Source: Lampris incognitus
Taxonomy: Eukaryota; Chordata; Actinopteri; Lampriformes; Lampridae
Direction: 5' to 3'
DNA: 64,000 nt
NCBI RefSeq assembly: GCF_029633865.1
Contig: NC_079216.1
Span: forward strand, 18,759,315 to 18,823,314
The number at the start of each line of letters is the position of its first letter. The first letter of the stretch is position 1. The translations under genes were made by a program, and so were the position numbers. The notes under the pieces are model-generated. The model was not told where the DNA came from. It did not search any database and was given only the letters and a program-made list of their open reading frames with translations. Of the stretch, positions 39,501-42,500 are shown in pieces.

Positions 39501-42295
39501 GGAGGAAGATTCCCCGCTGGAGGTGGACAAGTCACTGCAGCTTGCACAAGACTTCTTGGTTTTCACCTTCTCTCCTTCATCCACATCTTTACTGCAGGAC
39601 ACGCACTTCTTTTTCCTTGTCGTCTGTTCTGCTCTGTCCGTTTTGTCTGCTGTCATTTCTCCGCCCTGGTCTGTTTTCTCTTCATCTCCTGAGAAAACAA
39701 CAGTGCAAATTGGCTATTCTACATTTTGAAGCATGAACTGATGATCTTTAAACTTGGGTTGCACCGGTATCACTTTTCCACTGCCGATACCAATTCCGAG
39801 TAGTAATCTCTGAATATTGGATGCCACCGAGTACCAATCCAATATATCACTCTTGCTAAACAGCACAGACTTCAACCATTAGTTTTGGGGTCAATGGGAA
39901 AAATAATTGATAGAATGAGTTTTTTTTTTTATTCCTCCATTAACAAAATACAGGCTTCCATGTGCCACGAATGCAGTAAATAAAGCCATTTTGCTTTTAT
40001 TGCTTTATCCATGGTATTTATGACATGTTTGATATCGGATTTTAGTCTTGAGTAACATCTCTGATACCGATGCTCCATTTTAGCCTGACATCAGCTCCAT
40101 AGCCAGTATCAATATCAGTCACGGTGCATCCCTACTTTAAACAACTCACTCAATTTAGAATTCATGGCATACAATAGCACTGGATGTGTGAATATGTGTG
40201 ATATGCAAGGTGGGGCTTATTTTTTTGGCAGTGACTGCTAAATCAGTCTGCTCCACCAGTTGCTTTGCAATGTCATGATTTATTATTTAACATTTGGAGG
40301 ATTTTTTTCAAAAAAAAGAAAGAAAAACACATACTAGACTATTTAAAAGTACGCATGTGAATTTGTTAATTTACCAGCTTCTTCTGCTTGTGGACCATAA
40401 TGTTGTTTGCTTCTCTGACGATATGTGACAAACCTTTAACAATAGCGGCTGCTGGATCATTTGGGCCTTTCTCATTCTCCTTTACATCTGGCGTTGGAGT
40501 TTGGCTGGGCTCTGTATCTATTTCACCATCCTCTCCCTCATTCTCCTGGTCTGACAGTTTGTTCTTCAGCGCACCCAGCTCTGCAGGTGTAAGCAGTTTT
40601 TGGCGCAGTGGTTTGATGTTGAAAGCCAGGAAAACTTTTTTGTCATCCTTCTCTGGGACCATTCCTTCATCTGAAGCAGCATGAAACTGAATACTGGCTA
40701 TTTCTGATACTGGTCCATGAGTGATCACTGGCTTGGTGTCGGAAATACTGGAAGAGGGGTCTGCTGCCTCCCCTCTTGATGGGGAACCTTTAGGCTCCAG
40801 AGCCATGGTTTCCTCTTTCCGAATGCATTCCAGCTCAAGCTGTATCTGCTTATACTTTGACAGCAAGTCCTCAAAGGTCTCGTCAACACCATTTTCTGGT
40901 TTGGCAATACTGTGCACTGGTTTTCTTACCTGATTCCTCCCTGATTGCTTCTCTGTGGCAAAATGTCAAGGAGAATGAAATAAATGGGATTTTGGAAATA
41001 TTATCATGCTGATCATAAGAAATTCAACGCTACCCATGTACCCAATGTGTACTTACATATGCAAATTTACCATATATAAGAATCCAAATGAGGTTCATCA
41101 CATTAAACTGTTTGGTAATGTAAAGTATCAAACCAAAAGTAGTTTTGAAATAATGCTCTATCAAATATGTATGACCTTAAATTAGACATGATATGGCAAT
41201 ATCTAAATCCCATCCCGATACAATACCATTGAAAGACAATAAACAGTAATACTGAATCATTACCCATCCCTCGTTAAGCTTGTGGCAGTTATGGGGTGTA
41301 CCACGCAGGATACACCCCATACAAACTGAGATCAATGCAGCACCAGTAGTAAGTTAATGATTAGATTTAAAACAGCCTGAAGATATCCCCTCTGTAGTAT
41401 CAAATGTGTTCACTCAAATTAAACATAATCACTAAATTAACCAGAAGAAATCTGTCTGAAGCTGGAAAGAGTGACACCATAAGACATGACCTGAAACCGC
41501 AACAAGGTTATTTACTGATAAAAACTATACCTGCAATAACATGCAAGCAGGAGTGCAAAGAAAAAAGAAAAAAAACAGCCTGACTGGTCTGGCACGATAG
41601 ACCTAATAATAGCAACATTACCTTGGGAGGCGCTTCACCCAATGTGCACAGAGAGCGCCCCCCCCCGACATGGCAAATTAAATCAGCGCACCCAAGACGG
41701 TAAAGAATGATGCAATGGCCAAGGACGCAAGGAAAAGGATACGTTTTCTTGTGGGGGGTTCCTTCAAGTTGACGTGGGTCTCCCCAAGACCATATCGTCC
41801 CATGAGAGGTCTAATATTACCAGTACCTCTCCCCGACCCACCACCACCACCACCCCCACCCCAACCTCCCCGGTTGTTCCTGCCTCCGCGCCCTCCGTTC
41901 GGCACCGCCCGGTGTCTGAACCGACCCAAGGCACCGTGACTCCGTTCCCAAAAGCTGGACCGTGGACCCGGGGTACTGTCGAGTCCCGGCGGAGGTCGCT
42001 CGGGCCCACCTGGCACACACTGTGGCTGTCTGTGGCCCGGAGGAAAGTGGCCGTGTACTGCATGAGGTCCTCGGTTGTACGGCATTGGCAGTCGAAAATC
42101 CGGTGGCGGATGCGCCATATGCGACAGCAAGCCGTGTGAATGTGCACGTCGTGTTTGAGTCCCTGATGAGTCGCTGGTAGGCCTTCGGCCGGCCAGCAGT
42201 ATGGGTACATTCTCCTCGGTTTCATCATCACAGATCTCACCGTCTTCCAGCTCCCCTTCCTCCGCCGGAGACCGCTCGCTTGAATTTGAATCCAT
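4652..42295 (-). CDS. zfc3h1: Zinc finger C3H1 domain-containing protein (PAXT scaffold), 35 coding exons
   Basis: ZFC3H1 is a nuclear scaffold that links the helicase MTR4 to polyadenylated nuclear RNAs in the PAXT connection, feeding them to the exosome (established for the mammalian protein). The exons read, in order: acidic EEGELEDGE start, Arg/Gly-rich segment, [16 protein letters not shown] coiled coil, Lys/Glu helix ending [16 protein letters not shown] acidic motif, Pro-rich [16 protein letters not shown], further coiled coils, one CCCH finger (C-x7-C-x4-C-x3-H) split over exons 17/18, then HAT/TPR-like repeats to the end. ATG at 42293-42295 has a strong context (AAAATGG); there is no in-frame ATG just before it. 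Total coding length is about 6.6 kb (~2,190 codons), somewhat longer than the mammalian protein. Exons: 41743-42295, 40375-40952, 39489-39688, 37798-38287, 37290-37501, 36565-36688, 34648-34742, 31942-32133, 30544-30708, 28035-28172, 27228-27346, 26909-27058, 26277-26451, 23043-23171, 21350-21964, then 20 more listed individually. Two joins are problematic (exons 2/3 and 31). Confidence 0.93.
4836..4905. repeat. (GA)n-rich microsatellite forming a splice-acceptor tract
   Basis: The plus strand is a nearly pure GA run. On the minus strand this is a ~70-nt (TC)n tract ending directly in the TAG acceptor of the last zfc3h1 exon. Confidence 0.85.
5030..5092 (-). CDS. zfc3h1: zfc3h1 exon 34
   Basis: A 63-bp exon of 21 codons: [20 protein letters not shown] plus D. 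Acceptor AACTTCTAG|GTA, donor AAAGAT|GTAATT. Confidence 0.9.
5705..7021. mobile_element. Fold-back DNA transposon derivative with integrase-like fragment
   Basis: Ends are inverted: TTAGGGCCAT at 5705 and ATGGCCCTAA at 7021, with TA on both outer sides. The complementarity goes far beyond the ends. About 480 bp on the left (5705-6186) pair imperfectly with 6300-7021, including matching stretches around 'ggttggatcaacct' and 'gtaccacaaat'. The left arm encodes a fragment reading [14 protein letters not shown] and [18 protein letters not shown], resembling the N-terminal part of rve-type integrases common in fish transposons. The ~110-bp centre carries unrelated sequence. It cannot be autonomous. 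Confidence 0.6.
7022..7671. other. Intron sequence, nothing recognised
   Basis: Between the fold-back element and zfc3h1 exon 33 I see only low-complexity runs (G near 7493-7505, C near 7641-7654). Confidence 0.5.
7672..7711 (-). CDS. zfc3h1: zfc3h1 exon 33 (40-bp exon)
   Basis: Acceptor TTCCCTGGCAG|A, donor ATGGAG|GTGAGT. It encodes only [13 protein letters not shown]. Phases match exons 32 and 34 exactly, and the family has AIAAE here. Confidence 0.85.
8057..8158 (-). CDS. zfc3h1: zfc3h1 exon 32
   Basis: Acceptor CATGATACAG|G, donor GAAAAT|GTGAGT. It reads [20 protein letters not shown], ending CLATWK. Confidence 0.9.
8786..8887 (-). CDS. zfc3h1: zfc3h1 exon 31 (one-base excess)
   Basis: Acceptor TTCCTCAG|GTGG, donor CTGAG|GTACCC. 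The conserved frame reads [20 protein letters not shown], then [10 protein letters not shown], as in mammals. The exon is 102 bp, but exon 30's phase 0 end and exon 32's need for two carried bases both require 101. The excess base lies in the GGG run at 8880-8882. This is either a real frameshift near the C-terminus or an error in the sequence. Confidence 0.85.
9593..9758 (-). CDS. zfc3h1: zfc3h1 exon 30 (GC donor)
   Basis: Acceptor CTCTTCCCAG|T. The exon reads YLLFTSSK...[20 protein letters not shown] and ends SCYSFHNK. No GT is present at the homologous end; the donor is AAG|GCAAGG, which fits the minor GC-AG donor class. It ends in phase 0. Confidence 0.88.
9919..10356 (-). repeat. SINE family S1, copy 1
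   Basis: A ~430-bp tRNA-derived SINE on the minus strand. Its head (right end) reads GGGCATCCGGGTAGAGTAGC, with a B-box-like GGTTCAAATCC, then a body containing 'cacatgcctcctcccgatac' on the plus strand and 'cacctgacagtgaggagttt'. Five more copies lie in this gene. Confidence 0.85.
10474..10578 (-). CDS. zfc3h1: zfc3h1 exon 29
   Basis: Acceptor CTTCCCAG|T, donor ATGGA|GTAAGT. It encodes [20 protein letters not shown], ending KLWM, a HAT-like helix pair. Confidence 0.9.
10939..11046 (-). CDS. zfc3h1: zfc3h1 exon 28
   Basis: Acceptor TCTTTGTAG|G, donor CACTG|GTGTGT. It reads [20 protein letters not shown], then YLHLIH. The RTE-like LINE fills the intron upstream. Confidence 0.9.
11228..13330 (-). 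mobile_element. RTE-like non-LTR retrotransposon (LINE), 5' truncated and decayed
   Basis: Reverse-transcriptase fragments on the minus strand: [57 protein letters not shown] (12155-12697), then [16 protein letters not shown] and [13 protein letters not shown] with the catalytic FADD (11780-12139), and a downstream KRRFMD-like tail. Frames are broken between blocks. The 3' end is close to the stop and finishes in a TAG-type simple repeat, as in RTE elements. The endonuclease half is mostly missing. It sits in the zfc3h1 intron between exons 27 and 28. Confidence 0.8.
13608..13702 (-). CDS. zfc3h1: zfc3h1 exon 27
   Basis: Acceptor TGTCCACAG|GAG, donor TTGCA|GTAAGT. It encodes [20 protein letters not shown] and ends PPVDVLQ. 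Phases fit exon 26 and exon 28. Confidence 0.9.
13874..14072 (-). CDS. zfc3h1: zfc3h1 exon 26
   Basis: Acceptor TCCCTGCAG|G, donor GATCAG|GTGAGC. Two HAT/TPR-like helices pairs: [20 protein letters not shown] and [20 protein letters not shown], ending HTCKFLKDQ. Confidence 0.93.
14518..14623 (-). CDS. zfc3h1: zfc3h1 exon 25
   Basis: Acceptor CTTTTTCAG|AT, donor GGAAAG|GTGAGC. It reads [20 protein letters not shown], then [15 protein letters not shown]. Confidence 0.92.
14806..15043 (-). CDS. zfc3h1: zfc3h1 exon 24
   Basis: Acceptor TTTTCCAG|AAT, donor CGAAG|GTACAA. It contains [20 protein letters not shown] and [20 protein letters not shown], conserved helical repeats. Confidence 0.93.
15576..15767 (-). 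CDS. zfc3h1: zfc3h1 exon 23
   Basis: Acceptor CCCCCACAG|TAT, donor TTACAG|GTATTG. It encodes [20 protein letters not shown], then [19 protein letters not shown]. The acceptor tract is an almost pure C run. Confidence 0.92.
16189..16608 (+). repeat. SINE family S1, copy 2
   Basis: Plus-strand copy. The head starts GTCCGGGTAATGTAGCAGTC, B box GGTTCGAATCC at about 16242, and the body ends GGCCAGATACGATTGGGGTG. Confidence 0.88.
16899..17085 (-). CDS. zfc3h1: zfc3h1 exon 22
   Basis: Acceptor TGCTCTCCAG|C, donor TGGAGT|GTATGT. HAT-like repeats: [20 protein letters not shown], then [12 protein letters not shown]. Confidence 0.93.
17219..17396 (-). CDS. zfc3h1: zfc3h1 exon 21 (first HAT-like repeat)
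   Basis: Acceptor ATTTCACAG|AT, donor GAAGT|GTGAGT. It reads [20 protein letters not shown], then [17 protein letters not shown]. The W-x2-L-A-x2-Y pattern marks the start of the helical HAT/TPR-like region. Confidence 0.93.
17461..17893 (+). repeat. SINE family S1, copy 3, with target duplication
   Basis: Plus-strand full-length copy starting GGGGCATCCGGGTGGCGTGG. It is flanked by AATAAAGCATCAA on the left and AATAAAGCATGAA on the right, a 13-bp duplication with one mismatch, the mark of LINE-assisted insertion. Confidence 0.9.
18815..18957 (-). repeat. SINE family S2, 3' part
   Basis: Reads from 'catccatccattatccgaat' through 'gcctatcccagcagtcattg', the 3' end of the S2 SINE on the minus strand, with no head. 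Confidence 0.8.
19189..19317 (-). CDS. zfc3h1: zfc3h1 exon 20
   Basis: I chose acceptor CCTCCTCTAG|TG at 19317 because it joins exon 19 in frame ([17 protein letters not shown]). The AG 20 bp upstream would put a stop at the junction. The exon ends in an acidic Ser-rich stretch; donor AAATACA|GTAAGA. Confidence 0.88.
19469..19570 (-). CDS. zfc3h1: zfc3h1 exon 19
   Basis: Acceptor TTCATTTAG|AA, donor CCACG|GTTAGT. It encodes [20 protein letters not shown] and [11 protein letters not shown]. Confidence 0.92.
19668..19789 (-). CDS. zfc3h1: zfc3h1 exon 18 (CCCH finger, His)
   Basis: Acceptor GTTTCCCAG|G, donor CCACAG|GTTGGT. It supplies the finger's His (QH), then [16 protein letters not shown], which is nearly invariant in vertebrates. 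Confidence 0.95.
19897..20028 (-). CDS. zfc3h1: zfc3h1 exon 17 (CCCH finger, first part)
   Basis: Acceptor CTCTCAG|GTTTAG, donor CGATG|GTGAGT. It reads [20 protein letters not shown], then [18 protein letters not shown]. With the QH at the start of exon 18 this forms a C-x7-C-x4-C-x3-H finger, the single zinc finger that names the family. Confidence 0.95.
20125..20234 (-). CDS. zfc3h1: zfc3h1 exon 16
   Basis: Acceptor GCTGTGCAG|GTG, donor TCTTACAG|GTACAG. It encodes [20 protein letters not shown], the segment just before the zinc finger. A (TA)n microsatellite lies ~70 bp upstream in the intron. Confidence 0.92.
20306..20398. repeat. (TA)n microsatellite
   Basis: About 90 bp of alternating T and A in a zfc3h1 intron, preceded by a short CA/GA stretch. 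The apparent Ile-Tyr reading frames over it are artefacts. Confidence 0.95.
20900..20990 (-). mobile_element. Penelope-like element terminal fragment, second subfamily
   Basis: Contains the hairpin GCCTCT-CATCCA-AGAGGC at 20950-20967 followed (minus strand) by GAAACGTCTTC, and 'gaatcaagtgcaactgg'. It is the counterpart of the hairpin in the other Penelope-like fragments here, with different stem bases. Confidence 0.55.
21040..21290. repeat. ~63-bp tandem repeats ending in a strong hairpin
   Basis: Three imperfect units share 'agctatagat' or 'agccatagatat', 'gtggctctt' and 'ccgatgtt'. At 21202-21254 the sequence folds back on itself: GCTCCGATGTCCAGC on the left pairs with GCTGGACATCGGAGC on the right around GTTGGCAAC. 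No coding sequence. Confidence 0.7.
21350..21964 (-). CDS. zfc3h1: zfc3h1 exon 15
   Basis: The longest exon (615 bp, phase 0 at both ends). Acceptor CAACCATCAG|CCT, donor GGAAAG|GTGAGA. It carries [20 protein letters not shown] (coiled coil), [17 protein letters not shown] and [15 protein letters not shown], all recognisable ZFC3H1 blocks, then a variable linker. Confidence 0.93.
21965..23042. other. zfc3h1 intron 14, nothing recognised
   Basis: AT-rich intron between exons 14 and 15. I see no element ends, coding blocks or SINE heads. Confidence 0.5.
23043..23171 (-). CDS. zfc3h1: zfc3h1 exon 14
   Basis: Acceptor CTGCTCTAG|GTG, donor ATTCCG|GTGAGC. It reads [20 protein letters not shown], then a basic stretch (GLKRRAD). 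Continues the coiled coil of exon 13. Confidence 0.9.
23355..24180. repeat. Dispersed repeat, copy 2, with internal ~280-bp duplication
   Basis: The left part matches 1585-1770. From about 23570 the block from 'gttagcttagcctg' through 'cccagccgatccaacac' recurs from about 23845 with ~80% identity, so the unit is partly duplicated in tandem. The class is unknown. Confidence 0.6.
25036..25468 (-). repeat. SINE family S1, copy 4
   Basis: Minus-strand copy. The right end reads GACGCCCC (complement of the GGGGCGTC head). The left end is a poly-T/poly-G tail into 'ctccccaattgtatacggcc'. Confidence 0.85.
25488..25690. mobile_element. Palindromic hAT-type MITE
   Basis: Starts CAGAGGTGGAAAA and ends TTTTCCACCTGTG. 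The two halves are complementary nearly throughout (for example 'catgtatttgctcca' against 'tggagcaaatacatg'), so the whole 203 bp is one hairpin. GTTTTGAT/GTTTTGAC flanks it, an 8-bp duplication as expected for hAT elements. No coding capacity. Confidence 0.8.
26277..26451 (-). CDS. zfc3h1: zfc3h1 exon 13
   Basis: Acceptor TTTTGCCCAG|A, donor GAACAG|GTTGGT. A continuous coiled coil of conserved heptads: [20 protein letters not shown] through [12 protein letters not shown]. Confidence 0.93.
26909..27058 (-). CDS. zfc3h1: zfc3h1 exon 12 (NAGNAG acceptor)
   Basis: The acceptor is a tandem CAGCAG, so the exon may start at 27058 or 27061. The first choice gives IAR-EKLK, matching the family; the second would add one serine. 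It continues with [17 protein letters not shown]; donor CACAG|GTTAGG. Confidence 0.88.
27228..27346 (-). CDS. zfc3h1: zfc3h1 exon 11
   Basis: Acceptor GGCATTTCAG|GCA, donor TTGCCAG|GTATTG. It reads [20 protein letters not shown], then [10 protein letters not shown], the start of a coiled coil. Confidence 0.92.
28035..28172 (-). CDS. zfc3h1: zfc3h1 exon 10
   Basis: Acceptor CTGGCCAG|CTC, donor GTCGAG|GTAGGT. It reads [20 protein letters not shown], then [17 protein letters not shown]; both blocks are near-identical to mammalian ZFC3H1. Confidence 0.93.
28758..29195 (-). repeat. SINE family S1, copy 5, with target duplication
   Basis: Minus-strand copy, flanked by TCAACCTGAA on both sides. 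The B box and the conserved 'cacatgcctccttcgatacg' body are intact. Confidence 0.88.
29900..30292 (-). repeat. SINE family S2, full copy with target duplication
   Basis: The minus-strand head GGCGGCACGGTGGTGCAGTG is tRNA-like with a B box in GGGTTCAAGCCCCGG. An internal (CA)n and the L2-like tail ending in GGATGG units follow. CAGCTGTAGAATT flanks both ends. Confidence 0.9.
30544..30708 (-). CDS. zfc3h1: zfc3h1 exon 9
   Basis: Acceptor TATTTTTCAG|GAA, donor CTTGTA|GTAAGA. It contains the conserved [10 protein letters not shown] motif. Phase 0 at both ends. Confidence 0.9.
31088..31540 (-). repeat. SINE family S1, copy 6, with target duplication
   Basis: Minus-strand copy flanked by a perfect 8-bp duplication, TTATGGGA (31080-31087 and 31541-31548). 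Confidence 0.9.
31942..32133 (-). CDS. zfc3h1: zfc3h1 exon 8
   Basis: Acceptor CCTGTCCCCAG|GAT, donor CCAGAG|GTCTGT. A proline run leads into the diagnostic [20 protein letters not shown] and a short helix. Phase 0 at both ends. Confidence 0.92.
32478..33118. mobile_element. Palindromic Penelope-like element fragment
   Basis: About 230 bp at the left (from 'gttgagtcagttcatctgga') recur in inverted orientation at the right (ending 'ctgattcaacttt'). Between them, 32715-32850 on the plus strand encodes [20 protein letters not shown], part of the GIY-YIG endonuclease that characterises Penelope-like elements, followed by a stop. The inverted flanks are a known arrangement of such elements. Confidence 0.75.
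33442..34025. mobile_element. Possible TTAA-flanked MITE (piggyBac-like)
   Basis: The outer sequence is TTAA on both sides (33438-33441, 34026-34029). Inside are ATCTGGGGTAGGCA and its imperfect inverse TGCCTACTGCAGCT. No transposase is visible. The assignment rests on short termini only. Confidence 0.45.
34190..34245 (-). repeat. SINE family S2, short tail fragment
   Basis: Contains 'ccgcttatcctgctctcagg' and 'cggggatactggagccta' only. Confidence 0.7.
34648..34742 (-). CDS. zfc3h1: zfc3h1 exon 7
   Basis: Acceptor TTTGTCATTAG|TC, donor GGAATG|GTATGT. It encodes [12 protein letters not shown]...[13 protein letters not shown]. It is weakly conserved but its phases fit both neighbours exactly (A+TC = Ile at the 5' join). 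Confidence 0.75.
34862..36462 (+). mobile_element. Tc1-type transposon, inactivated
   Basis: TA duplications at 34860-34861 and 36463-36464 flank a 1601-bp element with inverted repeats of more than 200 bp starting CAGTGCATCC. The right end borders a (CA)n run. It lies in the zfc3h1 intron between exons 6 and 7. Confidence 0.93.
35262..36071 (+). pseudogene. Tc1-type transposase with premature stop
   Basis: Starts [20 protein letters not shown]. The paired helix-turn-helix DNA-binding region and GRPAKLS linker precede the DDE domain: first Asp in [12 protein letters not shown], second in HDNDPKH. The frame stops at TAG 36069-36071, in [14 protein letters not shown], just before the catalytic Glu at about 36091. 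A further stop follows at about 36160. The product would lack the third catalytic residue. Confidence 0.92.
36465..36513. repeat. (CA)n microsatellite
   Basis: About 24 CA units directly adjoining the right TA of the Tc1 element. Confidence 0.95.
36565..36688 (-). CDS. zfc3h1: zfc3h1 exon 6
   Basis: Acceptor ATGCTACAG|TCA, donor ACCAA|GTAAGC (phase 1). It encodes the conserved acidic motif [20 protein letters not shown] Tc1 element and a (CA)n tract end only ~50 bp downstream of its donor. Confidence 0.9.
37290..37501 (-). CDS. zfc3h1: zfc3h1 exon 5
   Basis: Acceptor TAATAAAG|GT, donor AGCAAG|GTAAAA. A long charged helix ([20 protein letters not shown]...) is followed by the near-invariant [20 protein letters not shown] and [10 protein letters not shown]. 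This region resembles the MTR4-facing coiled-coil half of the family. Confidence 0.92.
37798..38287 (-). CDS. zfc3h1: zfc3h1 exon 4 with coding minisatellite
   Basis: Acceptor CACCCAG|CTG, donor GCTCTG|GTGAGA (phase 1). It opens with the highly conserved [20 protein letters not shown] coiled coil and [14 protein letters not shown]. An Arg/Glu/Ala-rich stretch follows, in which a 12-bp unit encoding Ala-Lys-Ala-Gly is repeated about six times (roughly 37935-38010). The mammalian protein has a Lys-rich segment here without that repeat. Confidence 0.9.
37935..38010. repeat. 12-bp coding minisatellite (Ala-Lys-Ala-Gly)n
   Basis: Tandem copies of 'ccccagccttgg' lie in zfc3h1 exon 4. On the minus strand each unit encodes Ala-Lys-Ala-Gly, giving about six perfect units inside RERAKAG...GARPQER. 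The unit length keeps the reading frame, and the near-identity of units indicates recent expansion. Confidence 0.9.
38380..38605. mobile_element. Penelope-like element terminal fragment
   Basis: Shares 'actgcaggtatccccaccc', 'acagtggcataac' and 'atggccatgtgtactattca' with the fragments at 32.5 and 46.8 kb. It has the terminal hairpin at 38424-38441. No coding part. Confidence 0.75.
39489..39688 (-). CDS. zfc3h1: zfc3h1 exon 3
   Basis: Acceptor TTTCTCAG|GA, donor GACAAA|GTAGGT. The open frame that joins cleanly to exon 4 reads ...[12 protein letters not shown]...[11 protein letters not shown] and ends SSSSPDK. It is rich in Ser, Lys and acidic residues. Two Cys-x2-Cys pairs are visible, but no zinc domain is recognised. 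Phase at its 5' end disagrees with exon 2 by one base. Confidence 0.7.
40375..40952 (-). CDS. zfc3h1: zfc3h1 exon 2
   Basis: Acceptor TTGCCACAG|AG, donor CTG|GTAAAT. It completes exon 1's codon and reads [12 protein letters not shown]. It contains [18 protein letters not shown], a helical motif conserved in ZFC3H1, then [14 protein letters not shown] and a closing [13 protein letters not shown] helix. It ends in phase 0, but exon 3 needs phase 1, so something between them is missing or mis-placed. Confidence 0.85.
40953..41742. other. zfc3h1 intron 1, nothing recognised
   Basis: AT-rich, with no coding block or repeat family that I can name. Confidence 0.5.
41743..42295 (-). CDS. zfc3h1: zfc3h1 exon 1 (N-terminus)
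   Basis: It starts at ATG 42295-42293 and reads [20 protein letters not shown], the [10 protein letters not shown] signature of ZFC3H1 N-termini. A Pro/His-rich stretch and an Arg/Gly-rich segment with a run of nine glycines follow, then [10 protein letters not shown]. Donor GAAAAC|GTATCC leaves phase 1. The run of Gly codons makes this exon prone to length variation. Confidence 0.9.
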
Positions 42296-42310
42296 TTTGT
42301 GATCAAACAC

Positions 42311-42500
42311 AACTGATATGAGATTACGTGTGTCGTCAAACTTTCGTCATTTGTTCAGAAAAAAGCGAAACGAGGTTTGTATCAATTTTAAATATTAGTC
42401 AGCGCGAATATCGGCTTTAAGCATGAATCGGCTTAGTAGTACGACGTCCTCTCCTCTTTTCCTTGGGCTCTGCTCGTCCAACACTCGCGAGAAGTGTCTT
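42311..42500 (-). promoter_or_regulatory. zfc3h1 promoter region with CGCG (BANP-type) element
   Basis: The stretch just upstream of the zfc3h1 ATG contains ACTCGCGAGA at 42483-42492, nine of ten positions of the palindromic TCTCGCGAGA element. That element is known to bind BANP and to sit near start sites of CpG-island housekeeping genes. No TATA box is obvious. The (GAA)n tail of a minus-strand LINE abuts the element at about 42497. The role in this gene is inferred from position only. Confidence 0.5.

Noticed and set aside
39489..39688. Zinc-binding domain from the two CxxC pairs in zfc3h1 exon 3
   Set aside because: Spacing and surroundings match no known finger, and the exon's frame is itself uncertain at the 5' join.
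41715..42180. Plus-strand Pro/Arg-rich frames
   Set aside because: They are antisense to the Gly/Arg-rich first exon of zfc3h1.
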